This document shows positions 16,199 through 23,807 of a stretch of 54,361 bases of DNA, piece by piece. Each line of letters begins with the position of its first letter. Position 1 is the stretch's first letter. A program made the position numbers and the translations under genes. This stretch comes from Thermoplasmata archaeon. Its GTDB lineage: Archaea; Thermoplasmatota; Thermoplasmata; Lutacidiplasmatales; UBA184. The notes under the pieces were generated by a model. That model had not been told where the DNA came from and made no database searches. It saw only the letters and a list, made by a program, of their open reading frames with translations. The stretch spans positions 1-54,361 of the forward strand of contig JASHPV010000183.1 in NCBI GenBank assembly GCA_030037875.1, read 5' to 3'.

Positions 16199-17605
16199 CT
16201 AGAACTCCTCGAGCACCTTCTGGAAGCGGCGGCGCTCTTCGGGTACCTCGACCGGATATCGGCCCGTCAGGCAGCCGAGACAGAGGTTCTCCTCCGACAT
16301 CCCGATCGCCTCGACGAGGCCCGGCATCGAGAGGTAGTGGACGCTGTCCGCCCCGATCTGTTTCGCGATGCTCTCCTCGGTCCGGCCGGAGGCCACGAGC
16401 TCTCGCCGGTCCTTCATATCGATGCCGAAGTAGCAGGGAGCGGTGATCGGGGGACACCCGATTCGGACGTCCACGCGCGTGGCGCCGGCATGTCGGACCA
16501 TGGCGACGATTTCCTTGAGTGTCGTTCCGCGCACGATCGAGTCGTCCAGCAGCACGACGCGCTTTCCCTGGATGAGCCCGGGAACCGGGTGGAGCTTGAC
16601 CCGGACCTCTTCCTCCCGGCGCTTCTGGTCCGGCAGGATGAACGTCCGCTCGACGAACCGGTTCTTGATCAACGCTTCCACGTACGGGATGCCCGCGATG
16701 GCCGAGAAGCCCAGAGCCTGGGGTCGGGAGGAGTCTGGGACGGGGACGACCACGTCCGCTTCGGTCGGCCGCTCCCGGGCGAGGATCTCTCCGACCCGGC
16801 GGCGGACGTCGTAGACCAGCCGCCCCTCGACGACGGAATCCGGTCGGGAGAAGTATACCCACTCGAACATGCAGTGGGCGCGCTCGTTGGCCCCCGCATA
16901 GCGGGAGCTCCTGAGCGACGCTCCCTTCTCGATCACAAGCACTTCGCCGGGGGCGAGGTCGCGAACGAGCGCGCCGCCCATCAGCTCCAGCGCGACCGAT
17001 TCGCTCGCCACGGCGTACCCGCCGTCCAACGTTCCCAGTACCAGCGGCCGGATGCCCAGCGGGTCCCGGAAGGCGACCAGCTGACTGCCGACCAGCATGA
17101 CGACCGCGTAGCCGCCCACGAGCTCGCTCATCGATTTTCGGACCGCGGATTCGAGGTCCCGGGTCCGGCCGTACTCCAGCGCGATCAGCTGCGCCATGGC
17201 CTCGCTGTCGGCGCTGCCCAGGAATTCGACCCCCTGGGCGAGGAGTCGTCGGCGGAGGTTTTCGTGATTCACGATGTCGCCGTTGTGCGCGAGCGCGGCG
17301 TCCTCGTCGCGCAGGCGGAGGCTCAGCGGCTGGGCGTTCTCGATGTCGGACGTGCCCGTCGTGGAGTACCGAACATGGCCGATCCCGACCGGCCCGCGCA
17401 GCGACTCGAGGAGTTCCCGATTGAAGACGTCGTGGACCAGGCCCATCCCTTTTCGATGGTGCAAGGTGCCGTGCGAGGCGGTGGCGATGCCGGCGGACTC
17501 CTGTCCGCGGTGCTGAAGCGCGCGGAGCCCTCGGTAGAGGTAGGGTGCCGCTCCTTTACCGGAGAGCGATACCCCCACCACTCCACAGTGCTCATGCAGC
17601 GCCAT
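16199..17605 (-). CDS. purF: Amidophosphoribosyltransferase
   Basis: First committed step of purine synthesis: PRPP plus glutamine to 5-phosphoribosylamine. The Ntn-type glutaminase domain starts MALHEHCGVVGV, with the nucleophile Cys at position 7 after a very short leader. RGLRALQHRGQESAG and HNGDIVNHE follow. The PRTase domain has the PRPP loop VVLLDDSIVRGTT and VRIGCPPITAPC. The C-terminal ENLCLGCLTGRYP holds cysteines typical of the Fe-S cluster form. At 468 residues it is standard. It lies 86 nt behind the P1 stalk gene and 3 nt before nop5 on the same strand. Confidence 0.96.
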   Translation of the reverse strand: MALHEHCGVVGVSLSGKGAAPYLYRGLRALQHRGQESAGIATASHGTLHHRKGMGLVHDVFNRELLESLRGPVGIGHVRYSTTGTSDIENAQPLSLRLRDEDAALAHNGDIVNHENLRRRLLAQGVEFLGSADSEAMAQLIALEYGRTRDLESAVRKSMSELVGGYAVVMLVGSQLVAFRDPLGIRPLVLGTLDGGYAVASESVALELMGGALVRDLAPGEVLVIEKGASLRSSRYAGANERAHCMFEWVYFSRPDSVVEGRLVYDVRRRVGEILARERPTEADVVVPVPDSSRPQALGFSAIAGIPYVEALIKNRFVERTFILPDQKRREEEVRVKLHPVPGLIQGKRVVLLDDSIVRGTTLKEIVAMVRHAGATRVDVRIGCPPITAPCYFGIDMKDRRELVASGRTEESIAKQIGADSVHYLSMPGLVEAIGMSEENLCLGCLTGRYPVEVPEERRRFQKVLEEF

Positions 17606-17691
17606 GGGCGAGGAAACAGGTGGCTCCGCCGGGGAGGACCCGGCGGAGGGTCTTAAGGCGAACGGCGGCCGGAGGTAACCTGACGGCTTCC

Positions 17692-18003
17692 TCAGCCGAA
17701 GAGAGCGGAGAGACCCTCGGCGGCTTCCTCTTCGGTGACGCCCTTCTCTTCCTTCTTCTCTTCTTTCTTCTCGCCCTTGCCCTCTTTCTTTTCCGCGGGG
17801 GCGGCGGCCGGCGCGGCGACGGCCACGGTCTCGGCCTTCTTCAGGACCTCGGCGATGTTCACGCCCTCGAGCGAGGCCAGGAGCGCCTTCACGCGGGCGG
17901 CGTCCGCGGAGATCCCAGCGGCCTTGAGGACCCCGTCGATTCCCTTCTCGTCGATCGGCTTGCCCGCGGCGTTGAGCAGCAGGGCGCTGTACACGTACTC
18001 CAT
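17692..18003 (-). CDS. rpl12: 50S ribosomal stalk protein P1 (archaeal L12)
   Basis: Acidic stalk protein that recruits translation factor GTPases. The 103-residue product has the P1 dimerisation domain (MEYVYSALLLNAAGKPIDEK, then GISADAARVKALLASLEGVN), an Ala/Pro hinge, a Lys/Glu-rich run, and the terminal hydrophobic tip AAEGLSALFG that binds factors. It follows the uL10 gene by 22 nt, completing uL1-uL10-P1. Confidence 0.96.
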   Translation of the reverse strand: MEYVYSALLLNAAGKPIDEKGIDGVLKAAGISADAARVKALLASLEGVNIAEVLKKAETVAVAAPAAAPAEKKEGKGEKKEEKKEEKGVTEEEAAEGLSALFG

Positions 18004-18025
18004 CGTTCTTCCTCCTCTGGTTCCT

Positions 18026-18895
18026 CTATGATGCAGGGGTTCCTGTCAGGTCGTGAAGGGCCTTCGCCTCTCGGAAGGCCCGGGCAAGGATCTCGGGAAG
18101 GGTCGTGGCCGTGGGATACGCCGATTCGACCGCCAGCGCGATGGCCCCCCGGTAGGCCTTCGAGAGGAGAATTGGGATAGATTCCGGTGTAAAGTAGCCG
18201 ACCTCGACCGCGAGGGCCAGGGCACGGAGGTGGGCCCGCGCGAGTTCCGCCCGTTGCTGGGCCAGGTCGACGGCGAGTACGTTCGGGGCGTAGAAGGTCT
18301 CTCGCTCGACGGCAGCCCGAAGGTCGAGTCCGACCTCCAGCGGGAAGATGTTGAGCCGGGTCAGCAGGTTCGCTTTCTCGGCGGAGAGGACCTCCCCGGC
18401 CTTCGCAACGACGGAGTCCTTCTTGAGCACGACCTTGCCTTTTTCGATGGCGGCGGGGAACCCCGCGTGCTGCAGCTCCGCCACGATCGGGCCCGGTCGG
18501 AACGGCGTCTCCCCGCCGGGAACGAGGATGTCGTTCGGGGCGATGGACCCGCCGCGCGCGGGCGTCGGGGAGCGCGTCTGGACCAGTTCCTGGTAGAGGG
18601 AGAACGGGTTTCCATCCGCCGCGATGATTCCCGTTTGGTCCGTGACGTAGTCGAGGAGCGGCTGGAGGGACGGACGCTCCTTGGCCGCCTGCTCGAGCGC
18701 GTGGCGAATGGCACTGTTCGGAGCGACAACCAGTGGGTGGCCCCGTTCGAGCAGGTCCTTCCGCATTTTTTGCAACGCGGCGGCGGGAACACCCCGGATC
18801 CCCACGAGCGCAGTCACGGGATGGTCGAGGACCATCTTTTGGAGGCTCGCCACTCGAGCGATCTTCTCGGGCGGCACGGAAGCGCGGCCGGGCAT
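18026..18895 (-). CDS. rpl10: 50S ribosomal protein uL10 (P0), short C-terminus
   Basis: Anchors P1 dimers to the ribosome. The 289-residue product contains the N-terminal rRNA-binding domain (ALVGIRGVPAAALQKMRKDL), an insertion domain with PGPIVAELQHAGFPAAIEKG, and the C-terminal P1-binding helices (LARAHLRALALAVEVGYFT, AIALAVESAYPT). It stops at LHDLTGTPAS, without the Ala/Glu-rich segment and LFG-type tip that usually close archaeal P0 (commonly 310-350 residues). The start ATG at 18895 has AAGGAG 6 nt upstream; the frame is open further but the upstream part overlaps the uL1 gene. Confidence 0.93.
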   Translation of the reverse strand: MPGRASVPPEKIARVASLQKMVLDHPVTALVGIRGVPAAALQKMRKDLLERGHPLVVAPNSAIRHALEQAAKERPSLQPLLDYVTDQTGIIAADGNPFSLYQELVQTRSPTPARGGSIAPNDILVPGGETPFRPGPIVAELQHAGFPAAIEKGKVVLKKDSVVAKAGEVLSAEKANLLTRLNIFPLEVGLDLRAAVERETFYAPNVLAVDLAQQRAELARAHLRALALAVEVGYFTPESIPILLSKAYRGAIALAVESAYPTATTLPEILARAFREAKALHDLTGTPAS

Positions 18896-18908
18896 CGGTT
18901 CTCCTTCC

Positions 18909-19547
18909 TCACCAGAGCCGGATCGCGGGTCCCATCGTCGTCTTGACGTAGACCGACTCGATATTGTTGCGGCCCCGTTCCAACTTGCCGACGATGCGCT
19001 GGAGCAGAGCATCGATGTTCTGGGCCGTATCGGCCGGCGGCATGCTACGAGTGCCCACCGCGGCGTGGAGCGTCCGGTTGCCCTTGGACCGTACTCGAAT
19101 CGATCGCTTGAGCGCTTGGATGGCGTTCGAGGGGTCGCTGCCCGGTGGGAGGGGTCGAGGCATTTTGCCGCGCGGGCCCAGGACCACCCCGAGCCGCTTT
19201 CCGATCGTGGGCATCAAGGGAGCCTCGGCCAGAAAGAAGTCGATGTCTTCCACGAGCTTCTTGGCGGCTTTTTTGTTGGAGAACAGGTCGTCCATCTCGG
19301 CCGGAGAGATCGCCCGGTCCGCGACTCCGCGGACCCGCTGGAGCATTTCGGGACTGCCAAAGACCGCGACGCGGGTCGTCTTCCCTCGTCCCTTCGGGAG
19401 GGCGAGCTCCTCTTCAATCCGGTTCTTGGGAACTGAGAGGTCGAGGTCCTTGAGATTGATCGACAGATCGATGGTCTCCGGAAACTTCCGTTCCGGCGCC
19501 TTGGAGATAGCCTCGGTGACCACTTCCACCGCCGGACGATCCGCCAT
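18909..19547 (-). CDS. rpl1: 50S ribosomal protein uL1
   Basis: Base of the L1 stalk and often a translational autoregulator of its own operon. The 212-residue product shows FPETIDLSINLKDLDLSVPK, the central RVAVFG, GPRGKMPRPLPP (family signature) and the closing SVYVKTTMGPAIRLW. It is the first gene of uL1-uL10-P1; uL11, often adjacent, is absent. A TATA-like CTTTATC lies on the minus strand near 19590, leaving a leader of roughly 20 nt. Confidence 0.95.
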   Translation of the reverse strand: MADRPAVEVVTEAISKAPERKFPETIDLSINLKDLDLSVPKNRIEEELALPKGRGKTTRVAVFGSPEMLQRVRGVADRAISPAEMDDLFSNKKAAKKLVEDIDFFLAEAPLMPTIGKRLGVVLGPRGKMPRPLPPGSDPSNAIQALKRSIRVRSKGNRTLHAAVGTRSMPPADTAQNIDALLQRIVGKLERGRNNIESVYVKTTMGPAIRLW

Positions 19548-19640
19548 AATCTCCTCGTGGGATGCGGGGCCGCCGAGCAGGCCCCCCTAGATAAAGACTT
19601 AGGTCGGCGCCCCCGAGAAACGAGGTCGAAGTCCTCGTCG

Positions 19641-20930
19641 CTACGGCTCGCCGCTCCGGACCGAGTCCTGGAACGCCCGCACACCGAACGGTCGACCGGT
19701 GACCTCCCGCACGCGCGGGATCCAGTCGTACCGGGCCCCCGGGGCCAACCAGTTCTCTACGAGCCACGGCCCCATAGCGGGATTGGGCCAGAGAGGACGG
19801 CCAACCTGCTCCGTGAAGGCGCGAACCAGCTGCTTGCGGAACAGGAGAGACAGCAGGTAACTTTGGCCGTACACCGGATGGGTGATGTAGGGCGTCTGGA
19901 TGAAGGACCTCGGCGCGTATCGCCCGAAACCGAACAGCGTGCGAAGGTACGAGGTCGCGCTCCGAGTGGGGTCCCCGTCCGGGTCGCGATAGAGGTCCAG
20001 TTCAGTCCGGACCCAGCTGGCCATCATTGCGGCGCGCACTAAGTGCTCGAGCGAGCGACCCTTGCGGAATCTTCGAACGGAACGGGAGTCCACTCCGCGT
20101 CGGCCCTGCAGCCATCGAGGGGCCATCGAGACCTCTTCGAAGAGGTCCCCAATCCCTTCCACAAATCCCGAGAAGCCCACATCCGGGGACCGGAGGAGGT
20201 ACCCCGGCTGATGGACGGAGGCGAAGTGGACCGCATGACCAAATTCATGGAAGGCGACCAGGTACCGTTCCCATCCGCCTTTCGGCGGAATAACGATTCG
20301 GACGTCCGTTGGGATCCGAATCGCGAAGGTCAGTCCTCCGAACGGAATGTCGTGCATCGTAACGGCGATCGGTAGCCGCGAGATCGGCAAGCCCCATCGT
20401 CGGAGGGCCGACCGAATGGCAGGCACCATTGCGGAGCCCGGAAACGACCGGTACGGGAGGGCCGCTCGTCGCTCCTGCGCGAAGCGCAGGTCCCAGGGGA
20501 ACCAGGTCGCTTCACCGGAGTGTACGAGGAAGTCGTCCCGAATCTTCCGAATCTCCCGCGCGATTGGGCGGAGCGCTTCGTCGCACAGATTCCGAAGGGC
20601 CGCGACAGTCAGGCCCTCGAAGTTGAGCCGCAGCTCGGGATAACTGGGAAAGCCAAGCGCACGAGCCCGCGCGTTCCGGGCCTGCGTGAGCCTCCGAAGG
20701 TCGGGGCCAAGACGATTCCACAATTCGTCCTCTGCGCGGTACGCTTCTTCGCGGGCGGCACGTCGGGGATTCGTGCGCAGCTCGTCCCGGATCCGTGCGC
20801 GGTCCACGCGCCGACCCTGGAACCTCGGGCGGAACCCGACAACGCGTCGTTCTAGGCGGAGTCGAAGTTGCACCACACTGGGATGCTGTTCGGAGGCTGC
20901 GTCGAGATAGAGCCGGTCCAGCAACACCAA
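19641..20930 (-). CDS. M3-like zinc metallopeptidase; coding extends upstream of 20930
   Basis: A predicted oligopeptidase or carboxypeptidase. The zinc site HEFGHAVH (from YLVAFHEFGHAVHFA) is intact, and downstream FSGFVEGIGDLFEEVS supplies the third ligand region. A C-terminal YITHPVYGQSYLLSLLFRKQL is typical of the M3 group. The latest usable start is TTG at 20930, but the frame remains open to a TAG at 21243-21245 and reads protein-like helices (RRLERRIATFDHTISLATW, WISARARFLGDPAIHRWVRR) that look like the family N-terminus. No ATG, GTG or TTG exists in that extra part, so the true start is unresolved. It is divergent from eL42 around a palindromic TATA box. Confidence 0.82.
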   Translation of the reverse strand: MVLLDRLYLDAASEQHPSVVQLRLRLERRVVGFRPRFQGRRVDRARIRDELRTNPRRAAREEAYRAEDELWNRLGPDLRRLTQARNARARALGFPSYPELRLNFEGLTVAALRNLCDEALRPIAREIRKIRDDFLVHSGEATWFPWDLRFAQERRAALPYRSFPGSAMVPAIRSALRRWGLPISRLPIAVTMHDIPFGGLTFAIRIPTDVRIVIPPKGGWERYLVAFHEFGHAVHFASVHQPGYLLRSPDVGFSGFVEGIGDLFEEVSMAPRWLQGRRGVDSRSVRRFRKGRSLEHLVRAAMMASWVRTELDLYRDPDGDPTRSATSYLRTLFGFGRYAPRSFIQTPYITHPVYGQSYLLSLLFRKQLVRAFTEQVGRPLWPNPAMGPWLVENWLAPGARYDWIPRVREVTGRPFGVRAFQDSVRSGEP

Positions 20931-21247
20931 GCGCCGGGCGAGCGCGCCATCGGTATCGGCCAGCCGCTGGGCCCTCCGGACCCACCGGTGGATCGCCGGG
21001 TCTCCGAGAAATCGGGCCCGTGCGCTGATCCAACGTTCCGATTCGGCATGCGCTCGACCCGCGTACAGTCTCCACGTCGCCAGGGAGATTGTGTGGTCGA
21101 ACGTCGCGATTCGCCGTTCGAGCCGGCGCAGAGTGGCTTCGACGGAATGGGCCGAGTCCGGAGCCTCCAGCGTCGGCGGGATGAGCGCCGGATGCGCGGG
21201 GAGCCTAAGGATTTCGCGGCGAAGAAATCCGCTTTGGTTAGCCTAAT

Positions 21248-21257
21248 CCTATATAGG
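21248..21257. promoter_or_regulatory. Palindromic TATA box between M3-like peptidase and eL42 operon
   Basis: CCTATATAGG is a perfect 10-bp palindrome. Rightward it lies 27 nt before the ATG of eL42; leftward it would start transcription near 21227, inside the open frame of the peptidase. It can in principle serve both directions. Confidence 0.65.
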
Positions 21258-21279
21258 CACCCTACTTCCCCGCGCCCCG

Positions 21280-21564
21280 ATGCACTACCCTAAGGTCATC
21301 TCGACCTACTGTCCTCGGTGCCACAAGCACACCCCGCACGACGTCGAGAAAGGAAAGAAGAAGCCGGCGTCCGAGCTCAAGTGGGGCCAACGGCGGTTCC
21401 GACGCGCCACCGGCGGTTACGGCGGGTTTCCCCGGCCGAAGCCCGAGGGGCGCGCCAAGGCCGTCCGGCGGGTCCTTCTGAGGTTCCGTTGCAAGCAGTG
21501 CAAGTACATCGTCCAGCCCGTCGGCTGGCGGGCTAGCACGTTCGAGCTGACCGAGGCGGAGTGA
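21280..21564 (+). CDS. rpl44e: 50S ribosomal protein eL42 (L44e)
   Basis: A 94-residue zinc ribbon protein at the ribosomal E site. The first metal pair is YCPRCHKHTPHDVEKGKKK and the second FRCKQCKYIVQP; between them the basic RRATGGYGGFPRPKPEG matches the family. The start is leaderless behind the palindromic TATA box. It heads the run eL42-eS27-aIF2a-Nop10, a conserved archaeal gene order. Confidence 0.97.
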   Translation: MHYPKVISTYCPRCHKHTPHDVEKGKKKPASELKWGQRRFRRATGGYGGFPRPKPEGRAKAVRRVLLRFRCKQCKYIVQPVGWRASTFELTEAE

Positions 21565-21575
21565 GTGCTCGTTCC

Positions 21576-21749
21576 ATGACTGCCGCTCCGTTCTGGGTCG
21601 TCAAGTGTCCAGACTGCTCGGGAGAGCAGACGATCTTCAGCCGCCCCGCCACGACGGTCAACTGCGTGGTCTGCGGCGCCACGTTGGCCACTCCGACCGG
21701 CGGCAAGGCGCAACTTCGCGGAACGTTCGTTCGACCGGCATCGGCCTAG
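21576..21749 (+). CDS. rps27e: 30S ribosomal protein eS27
   Basis: A small zinc-finger ribosomal protein. It reads FWVVKCPDCSGEQTIFSR, then VNCVVCGATLATPTGGKA, giving the C4 zinc site and the TGGKA tail of the family. The ATG at 21576 (MTAAPFWVV) is preferred because GGAG lies about 14 nt upstream. A GTG at 21561 overlapping the eL42 stop would add five residues but has no spacing for a binding site. Confidence 0.95.
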   Translation: MTAAPFWVVKCPDCSGEQTIFSRPATTVNCVVCGATLATPTGGKAQLRGTFVRPASA

Positions 21750-21767
21750 GTGGGGAGGCGCTTCGCT

Positions 21768-22544
21768 GTGCCACTCCGGGGAGAATTCCCCGAAGACGGG
21801 GAACTGGTCGTCGCCACCGTGACGCAGATCCGAGACTTCGGCGCGTTCGTCACGCTGGATGAGTACGCGAACCGGGAGGCCTTCATCCACCTCTCCGAGG
21901 TCGCCACGGGGTGGGTCAAATACATCCGAGACCACATCCGAGAGCGCCAGAAGATCGTGGGTCGAGTCCTCCATATCGACACGGCCAAGGGGCAGATCGA
22001 CCTCTCCCTCAAGCGGATCAACGAGCACCAGCGCCGCGAGAAGATTCAGAGTTGGAAGAATGAGCAGCGCGCGCAGCGATTGCTCGCCATAGTCGCGAAA
22101 GCGCTCAGGATCGAGGTCGACGCCACCTATGCCTCGTTCGCGGAGAAGCTGGTCGAGGACCAAGGAAGTCTGTTTCACGCTTTCGAGGTGGCCTCGGCCG
22201 AGCCAAAGAAATTCGCCGCGCAGTACGGAAAGGCGGCCTGGGTGTCGGCCTTCCTGAAGGTGGCCGAGGAGAATCTGACTCCGCCCCACGTGACGATCCG
22301 TGGAACCCTCGAGATCTCCTCCGCCGCGCCGGAGGGCGTGAAGGACGTCCGGACCGCGCTGCGCGCCGCCGAGGAGGTGGACCCGGAGTCGGTCACGGTC
22401 CAATACGTCGGCGCCCCGCGATACCGGCTACAGGTCACCGGGACCCAGTACAAGCAAGTGGAGGAGGTCCTCAAGAAGGCCACCGAAGCCGCCCTCGCGA
22501 AGATCGCCAAGACCGGCGGGCATGGGAGCTTCGTCCGGGCATGA
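21768..22544 (+). CDS. eif2a: Translation initiation factor aIF2 subunit alpha
   Basis: Alpha subunit of the initiator-tRNA carrier aIF2. An S1 domain opens the protein (GELVVATVTQIRDFGAFVTL, then FIHLSEVATGWVKYIRDHI and LSLKRI), followed by the helical domain and the C-terminal alpha-beta domain (VTIRGTLEISSAAPEGVKDV, RYRLQVTGTQYKQVEEVL). The GTG at 21768 has GGGGAGG 9 nt upstream and gives MPLRGEFPEDGEL, a normal family start. The GTG at 21750 directly after the eS27 stop is less likely. It overlaps nop10 by ATGA. Confidence 0.96.
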   Translation: MPLRGEFPEDGELVVATVTQIRDFGAFVTLDEYANREAFIHLSEVATGWVKYIRDHIRERQKIVGRVLHIDTAKGQIDLSLKRINEHQRREKIQSWKNEQRAQRLLAIVAKALRIEVDATYASFAEKLVEDQGSLFHAFEVASAEPKKFAAQYGKAAWVSAFLKVAEENLTPPHVTIRGTLEISSAAPEGVKDVRTALRAAEEVDPESVTVQYVGAPRYRLQVTGTQYKQVEEVLKKATEAALAKIAKTGGHGSFVRA

Positions 22545-22708
22545 CCGATTCCCTTCTCCGGGTATGTCGGACCTGCGGGCGATACACCCTGTCGATGACA
22601 TGCCCGGTCGACCACGCCGAGACCCGCACCCCGCACCCCGCCCGCTTTTCTCCTCAGGACCGTTGGGGGAAATACCGCCGCGCCTTGCAGACCGGGCCGG
22701 CATCGTAG
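22541..22708 (+). CDS. nop10: H/ACA sRNP protein Nop10 (55 aa)
   Basis: Zinc-ribbon subunit of the H/ACA pseudouridylation complex with Cbf5. The 55-residue frame starts at the ATG overlapping the aIF2a stop and ends with TAG at 22706. It reads LRVCRTCGRYTLSMTCPVDH, then TPHPARFSPQDRWGKYRRAL. The CxxCGRYTL entry and the PHPxRFSPxDxxGKYRR tail are diagnostic. The fourth zinc-ribbon position, usually Cys, is His in CPVDH. It sits in the classical aIF2a-nop10 arrangement. Confidence 0.95.
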   Translation: MTDSLLRVCRTCGRYTLSMTCPVDHAETRTPHPARFSPQDRWGKYRRALQTGPAS

Positions 22709-22741
22709 GACGCGGCGCGCCAAAGGAAGCAGAAGAGGATC

Positions 22742-23269
22742 ATGATGGCCACTGGGATGCATCGAATCAAGGTCGTGAACGAGATCAGCGACCTCGTACC
22801 GGTCCTGCGCGCCGTCGACACGCCGCTCAAGCTCAAACTGCTCCAACGCCTGTCCGAAACGTGGCTCACCCCCGAGGATGTGCAGCGCGAGTTCGGGAAG
22901 GAGGGGCTGAAGGTCCTCACCCTCTTCGAGAAGCTCAAGCTGGTCGACACCCGGTGGGTGGCCCGCGAGGGGCGCAAGACGCCGGACAAGAGCTACCACA
23001 CCTACTACGGGACCATCAACATCAACACCACGGCGCCGCTGACGGAGGTCTCCGAGATCCTCGCGATCGCCAGCATGGACGACAAGGAGTACGCCAAGCT
23101 GGAGCAGAAGATCTACGACGCGGTCGGCGAGGGGGGCATGTTCTTCTCGGACATCGCCGAACAGCTCGGCATGTCGCCGACGCGGCTCAAGGGACTCGTG
23201 AAGCGATCGGACAAGCTCGAGTACCGGGGGCATCGGATCGAGCGGTTCCATGCCCGCGCCACGCCGTAA
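22742..23269 (+). CDS. Archaeal winged-helix regulator-like protein
   Basis: A 175-residue protein with two helix-turn-helix-like parts. One lies near the N-terminus (LLQRLSETWLTPEDVQREFG then GLKVLTLFEKLKLVDTRW), resembling ArsR-type winged helices. The second is C-terminal (FFSDIAEQLGMSPTRLKGLV). The middle contains YHTYYGTININTTAPLTEV, a beta segment I do not recognise. It follows nop10 by 33 nt and overlaps trm56 by 20 nt, so it is co-expressed with RNA-modification genes. DNA binding is likely from the fold; targets are unknown. Confidence 0.75.
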   Translation: MMATGMHRIKVVNEISDLVPVLRAVDTPLKLKLLQRLSETWLTPEDVQREFGKEGLKVLTLFEKLKLVDTRWVAREGRKTPDKSYHTYYGTININTTAPLTEVSEILAIASMDDKEYAKLEQKIYDAVGEGGMFFSDIAEQLGMSPTRLKGLVKRSDKLEYRGHRIERFHARATP

Positions 23270-23807
23270 ACGACGTCGACCGGACGTCGCGGTGCTCCGG
23301 GTCGGCCATCGTCCGGGACGCGACCCCCGGCTCACCACCCACCTGGCCCTGGCGGCCCGGGCGCTCGGGGCGTCCCGGCTCTTCTTGCATCCTCCGGACC
23401 CCGAGCTCGCGGACCGTATCGCAGCGGTCGCTCGACGCTGGGGCGGCACGTTTGGCGTGCTCGGCGTATCGTCCTGGAAGCCGGTGCTCTCCGAATATCG
23501 AGGGGGCGTGGTGCACCTGACGATGTACGGCGAAGCCCTGACGAGCGTGCTCCCTCGGATACGGCGCGCGCCCCGGCTGCTCGTTGTGGTTGGGGGCGCG
23601 AAGGTGCCCGCCGCGCTCTTCGAGGACGCGGACTACAACCTGGCGATCGGATCCCAGCCCCACAGCGAGGTGGCGGCACTGGCGGTGTTCCTTCATCGGC
23701 TGCTCGGAGACACCCCCCCGTCTCGCTTCCGAGGTGGCGAGCAGCGCATCATCCCTCAACGCCGAGGCAAGCGCGTGCTGGCGGTCCGGGGGAGGAACCC
23801 CGGATGA
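23250..23807 (+). CDS. trm56: tRNA (cytidine(56)-2'-O)-methyltransferase aTrm56
   Basis: Archaeal SPOUT enzyme that 2'-O-methylates C56 in the tRNA T-loop. The start motif VAVLRVGHRPGRDPRLTTHL is characteristic, followed by ALAARALGASRLFLH. The knot region contains LLVVVGGAKVPAALFEDADY and IGSQPHSEVAALAVFL, matching the family. The 185-residue length is standard. The first nine residues are basic and poorly conserved. It overlaps the regulator gene by 20 nt and mevalonate kinase by 4 nt. Confidence 0.95.
   Translation: MPAPRRKRRRPDVAVLRVGHRPGRDPRLTTHLALAARALGASRLFLHPPDPELADRIAAVARRWGGTFGVLGVSSWKPVLSEYRGGVVHLTMYGEALTSVLPRIRRAPRLLVVVGGAKVPAALFEDADYNLAIGSQPHSEVAALAVFLHRLLGDTPPSRFRGGEQRIIPQRRGKRVLAVRGRNPG

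Noticed and set aside
15333..17656. Long open frames (509 aa minus, 518 aa plus) across the Nop5-PurF region
   Set aside because: They are Arg/Gly/Pro-rich shadows of PurF and Nop5, which have full conserved motifs in the accepted frame; high GC keeps other frames open.
22175..23449. 424-aa minus-strand open frame opposite aIF2a, Nop10 and the regulator
   Set aside because: The plus strand carries recognisable families with overlaps typical of an operon; the antisense frame has no domain and shadow-like composition.
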